Assembly (NCBI RefSeq): GCF_050003625.1
Contig: NC_134398.1
Coordinates: 23,722,622-23,786,621, forward strand
DNA: 64,000 bases
Direction: 5' to 3'
Origin: Haematobia irritans
Lineage: Eukaryota > Arthropoda > Insecta > Diptera > Muscidae
The position numbers and the translations under genes were made by a program. The notes beneath the pieces were generated by a model. That model was given only the letters and a program-made list of their open reading frames with translations. It ran no database searches and was not told where the DNA came from. Shown one piece after another: positions 59,816 to 64,000 of the stretch. Numbering within the stretch: position 1 is the stretch's first letter; every line of letters begins with the position of its first letter.

Positions 59816-61736
59816 TTTAAAAATTTTAATTTCTGTTTTTGGTCATACTATGAAAGTCCAGTAGATAAGTTCTTAAGTTTTGTCTTTTGTAGAACTAGTA
59901 ACTTCCCCTTGTTGATGCAAGCTCATATATCCAAAGCTTCGACATATTTATACTTCTTTCGAAGAAACAATTGTTTAAAAATGTAAAAAGTTCCAAAATA
60001 AAGAAGAGGCACAAAGGAGTCAACGCTTAAAAAAGTGTCAAATTTGCAACTAAAATGCCACAATGGTAACGCTTTATGTCCCAGACCTGAAAATGGATCC
60101 ATAAGGAAAAGTTTAGACCTGATTTTACTTAAAAACCATTGTACAAAATTTTATTATTATTTTTTTATTTATTTTAGTTTATTTTAATTATTTATTTATT
60201 TCTTTATTATTATTATTATTATTATTTTTTTTTTAAATAAAAAAATGTCGTATAGCTAGCTACAAGATCTTAAAAGTTGTCTCATATGATTTATACTTCG
60301 AACTGAAAGACAAGAAAAAAAACCCAGATCTATGTATGTTTCTCGACGACCAAAATGTTACAACTTATGAAAATATGTCAAGTATTTAACTTCCATTTGT
60401 GATGATATTGAAGGTAGAGTAGGAAGAATTTCTTTTCCATGGGACATATCCTACAGAGCTTACAGCTTTTATGTTGCTCCTATTCAGATTTGAGATTGGT
60501 TTTTTGCAACAGTTCAAGTTTGCTAACCCATAGTCTAGCATAGGCAAGAGTCAGCTGCTTCGTCATCATCATCATCATCATCATGGTCCTTGTATGGTAA
60601 TAATATTTGCATACCTTTCATAATAGAATTTCTTTTTTTTTTTGTGTGAAAGAATGTCAATGGTGGGGTGAAGGTTTTAGTATTTGCCAAAAAATATACA
60701 TATTCAAATGTTGACTTGCCACCTTGCCCCTCGGTTCTGGAATATTGCCAATGGTAGCCACATGTGTGAGATTATATTGTCAAAATGCAAAACCTGGTTT
60801 CTACAGGGGATACTGTAGATTTTACAAATATGTATGTGGGTACTGGTGTAGATTTTTTCGTTTTGAAATTCTCTTTTTCTTTTATGTTGACACAGCCAAT
60901 ATGACAAAAGTAATTTTGTTCTATTACACAAATACCACAGAATTTCAAAACACTTGACTTGTGAAATGTTTTCGGTTTCTTTTAAGGAATTTAAGAGTAA
61001 TTGATGAAGAATGATAGAACATTTGTTGGATGTTAGTCGTAGGAGAGTAGAAGTCTGTGTAAAGTGATTAAATTATATTATATCGGGTATGCATTTTTTT
61101 CTTTTTCTCAAATTATAAAAAAACGAAGAATTTTTATATTGACACACTTGTGGGTATTTGAGTTCCTATATGGGGAGCTATGAATATACAAGGACAGAGA
61201 TGACATTCTTTGGTAATAAAAACAAAATTGAAATATACTTTCATGAAGGACGGAGGAAAATCGAAAATATTGTGAGAGTTTAATTTTCTTATTAAACGAA
61301 AAAAAAAAAATAATAATTTGATTAATTTTTATAATTAAAAAGCTTCAGAAATTTTTCTATTTAATTATTTGGCTTTAGAATTTTTAAACTCTTCACAAAC
61401 CAGGGGGTTGACTTCACCAATATGTCTATTAATTATAATCAGTAGGTTGTCAAGCAAAGAGAAGTGAGGAGCAATTAAAATTTTTTTCTACTTTATTATC
61501 TGTTTTGAGAATTTGTGGACTCTTTGAAGATCGCTCCAAACAACTGCTGCTTGACTACAGCAATATGTCTTCTAATTAAAATTAGTTGGTTATATAATAA
61601 AGAGAAGTGATGAGAATATGGATATCCGGTACTGCAGCATTTCCTATCGACATAATCTAACAAAATTTGAAGAAAATTTTACCTAAAATCTACCAAATCT
61701 TAAAATATCGTATTTTGATTAACTTTTTGTCATACT
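59816..61736. other. Low-copy DNA, no gene seen
   Basis: It contains TTA microsatellites near 60204-60230 and a clean (ATC/CAT)n run at about 60563-60586. No protein-like frame is present. Confidence 0.5.
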
Positions 61737-63010
61737 CATAAAATGTTTTTGTTAAAAATTTATTTCTACACTAACAGAAAAAGTTTCGTTATATTAACGA
61801 AATGTGTCGTTAAAAGTCAGCCAATGAAACAAATTTGTTAATACAACGATTGTCTTCGTTAATATAACGAATTTTCTAACGTTTCGTACTATTAACGAAT
61901 ATCTTCATTGTATTAATGAACATATTTCGTTATATCAATGAAAATGTTTCGTTGGCTGAATTTTAATGAAATTTTCTTTGTGCGTATAGAAAAGTTCTGC
62001 TAAATTTAATCTCTATAAAAAAGTTTTTTGCTAAATTTTATTTTTACAGACAATTTTTGCAAAATTTTATTTATAATGAAAAGTTTTTTGCTAAATTTTA
62101 TTTCTATAGACAATTTAGCAAAATTTTATTTATAAATTTTTTAAATTTTATTTATATAGAAAATTTTTGCAAAACTTTAATACTTTAGAAAAATTTGTCA
62201 AAATTTATTATTCCAATAGAAAAATTTTGTAAAATTTTATTTCTATAGACAATTTTCGCAAAATTTTATTCCAATAGAAAAATTTTGTAAAATTTTATTT
62301 CTATAGAAAATTTTATTTCTATCGCAAATTTTGCAAAATTTTATTTATTTTTGAAAAATTTTATTTCTATAGACAATTTTCGCAAAATTTTATTCCAATA
62401 GAAAAATGTTGTAAAATTTTATTTCCATAGAAATTTTTATATCTACCGAAAATTTTTCCAAAATTTTTTCTATTAAAAATTTTTGAACAATTTTATTTCT
62501 ATCGAAAATTTTTCCAAAATTTTTTTCTATTAAAAATTTTTGCACAATTTTATTTCTATCGAAAATTTTTACAAAATTTTTTTTCAATAGAAGATTTTTA
62601 CAAAACCCTATTTCTATAGAGAAAATTTTTGCAAACTTTTATTTCTATTGAAAAATTTTCCAAACTTTTATTTCTATCGAAAATTTTGTAAAAATTTTAA
62701 TTCTATAGAAAATTTGGTAATATTTTATTCCTATTGACAACGTTTGCAATAGAAATAATTTTTTTTTTTTTAATTTTTTAAAATTGTATTTATTTTTCAA
62801 AACCTTTATTTCAATAGAAAATTTTTACAAAATCTTATTTCTATAGAAAAGTTTTCCAAAATTTGATTTCTATAGAAAATTTTGTAATTTTTTGTCCTAC
62901 AAAATTTTGTAAAAAATTTATTTCTATAAAAAATGTTGTCAAAATTTTATTCTTATTGAAAATTTTGTCAAACTGTAAACTCTATAGAAAATGTCGTCAA
63001 AATTTTATTC
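61737..63010. repeat. Degenerate 29-bp minisatellite, TTTTGCAAAATTTT variant
   Basis: Units read CTATAG, AAAATTTT, TGCAAAATTTTATTT with many substitutions. They are interrupted by the short MITE at 61769-61984. Confidence 0.85.
61769..61984. mobile_element. 216-bp foldback MITE with TA target duplication
   Basis: Ends are CACTAACAGAAAAAGTTTC and, inverted, CGCACAAAGAAAATTTC. TA flanks both sides (61767-61768, 61985-61986). Removal restores TTTCTATAGAAAAG, an ordinary array unit. The interior is rich in inverted TTCGTTATATTAACGAA-like motifs, so it can fold extensively. Confidence 0.82.
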
Positions 63011-63011
63011 C

Positions 63012-63793
63012 ACACAGAAAAAATTTAATTTTCAAAAAAATTTCCCAATTAAAGTCTTAATTGAGTCTTAACAAATATTCAATTAAAAATTTAATTGATT
63101 CAACAAATTTTTTAATTGAAAAAAAAATCAATCACAACAATTAACAGTGTCAATTAATTTTTTAATTGGAGCAATTGTTTTTTTATTAACTTTCAATTAA
63201 TTTCTTAATTAATACTATCATTTCTGTGATTGAAGACATTTCAATTAAAAAATTAATTAGGTCAACTAACTTCGTGATTGAAAAATTTTTTGTTTGTGTG
63301 CACAGAAGAAAAAATCACCAGTATATTTTCAATTAAAAAGTTAATAGAAGTATAAATTTTTTTCAATTAATAAATTAATTGATACAATTAACTTTTTAAT
63401 CAAGATAGAAAGATTAAGTTAATTAAGTCAATGATTGAAAATTTTAAAATTTTTTAGTTAAACAATTAACTTTTTAATCGAGCAAAAGTGATGAACTTTT
63501 TTTTTAAATTTTTAATTAAAAATTTATTTCAAACAATCAATTGTAAATCAAACTAAAACACTAAGCCAATTCAGAAAGCAATTGAAAATAGTTAATTATT
63601 TTAATAAAAAAATTAATTGAGTTTTGAAATCAACATCAGTTAAATTTTTAATTGAATCAATTAAAACATATATTGAAATTTGCTAATGAAATCAATTAAC
63701 ATTTTAAGCAAGTATTTTTGTATGCCCAATTAAAACTGTGATTGATATTATAATTTTCGTGATTGAAGATATTTTAATTAAAAAATTAATTGG
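63012..63793. mobile_element. AATTAA-rich elements (family E), copies 7 and 8 in tandem
   Basis: The first copy (63012-63300) starts CACACAGAAAAAATTTAA and ends AAATTTTTTGTTTGTGTG, which pair as terminal inverted repeats. It is followed directly by a second, related copy starting CACAGAAGAAAAAATCACC that runs to about 63793. This is the clearest view of the family's ends in the window. Confidence 0.6.
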
Positions 63794-63916
63794 AGGAGGT
63801 ACCTTGTCATTGAGCTTAACATGGAATCGGGCAGCACTCAGTGATAAGAGAAAAGTTCACCAATGGACTGAATAGTCTAAGTGAACCTGATACATCGGGC
63901 TGCCACCTAACCTAAC
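63794..63916 (+). mobile_element. 5'-truncated SINE
   Basis: It starts GGAGGTACCTTGTCATTGAG and ends with TGCCACCTAACCTAACG. The tRNA-like head is missing, as expected for a reverse-transcription truncation. A short internal deletion removes GTGGTATCAC. Confidence 0.85.
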
Positions 63917-63924
63917 GTAACATA

Positions 63925-64000
63925 TATCTATAGAACATTTTGTCACAATTTTATTGCTATATAAAATTTTGTCAAAATTGTATTCCCACATAAAATTTTG
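63925..64000. repeat. 29-bp minisatellite, continues past the window end
   Basis: Three units contain ATAGAACATTTTGTCAC and ATAAAATTTTGTCAAAATTG. Confidence 0.8.

Overview
This window is AT-rich eukaryotic nuclear DNA, almost certainly from a fly. The best pointer is a family of non-coding elements whose 5' head (TATACCCTCC..., then a run of GTCC/CCGT, then a block ending in TTCCGAACGA) resembles Drosophila DINE-1/INE-1, a Helentron-associated repeat. The scale and kind of repeat content suggest a calyptrate, muscid-type fly; this is inference. I recognise no host protein-coding gene, rRNA or genuine tRNA gene. The window looks like intergenic or large-intron DNA built mostly from nested transposable elements.

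Layout. 1-1843 is plain AT-rich DNA. 1844-4001 is a DINE-like element (family C). 4083-5931 is a head-to-head pair of DD41D mariner-like elements forming a giant inverted repeat. 6179-9832 is a DINE-like element (family A) interrupted by a TIR element that itself carries a hAT element. 9997-11466, 13491-17146 (with a nested solo LTR), 27687-30772 (with a nested DD41D copy), 33116-35015 (with a SINE-containing insertion) and 39502-41776 are further A-type elements. 17838-22141 is a second family C element carrying a short A element, a LINE 3' end and a SINE. 24190-25492 is a third family C element. Poly-AATTAA elements with CACAGAAAAA-type ends lie around 11.6, 23.3, 25.5-26.6, 38.3 and 63.0 kb. 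Large 29-bp minisatellites occupy 45.8-47.9, 49.6-53.2, 55.9-59.8 and 61.7-63.0 kb. The stretches at about 12.1-13.5, 22.1-23.3, 26.6-27.7, 30.8-32.0, 36.1-38.3, 42.7-44.9, 47.9-49.6, 53.2-55.9 and 59.8-61.7 kb are low-copy AT-rich DNA without a supportable gene.

How the parts relate. The DINE-like elements share one architecture: a TATACCC head, a core of roughly 153-bp repeats, a 29-bp minisatellite, a subterminal inverted copy of the head and a GC-rich 3' hairpin. They act as landing pads for DD41D, hAT, LTR, LINE and SINE insertions, several of which have exact target-site duplications visible in the sequence. The observations most worth following are the DD41D palindrome as a possible source of hairpin RNA against its own family, the palindrome-preserving variation of the 29-bp minisatellite unit, and a LINE and a SINE that share a CCTAACC tail and landed in the same target site.
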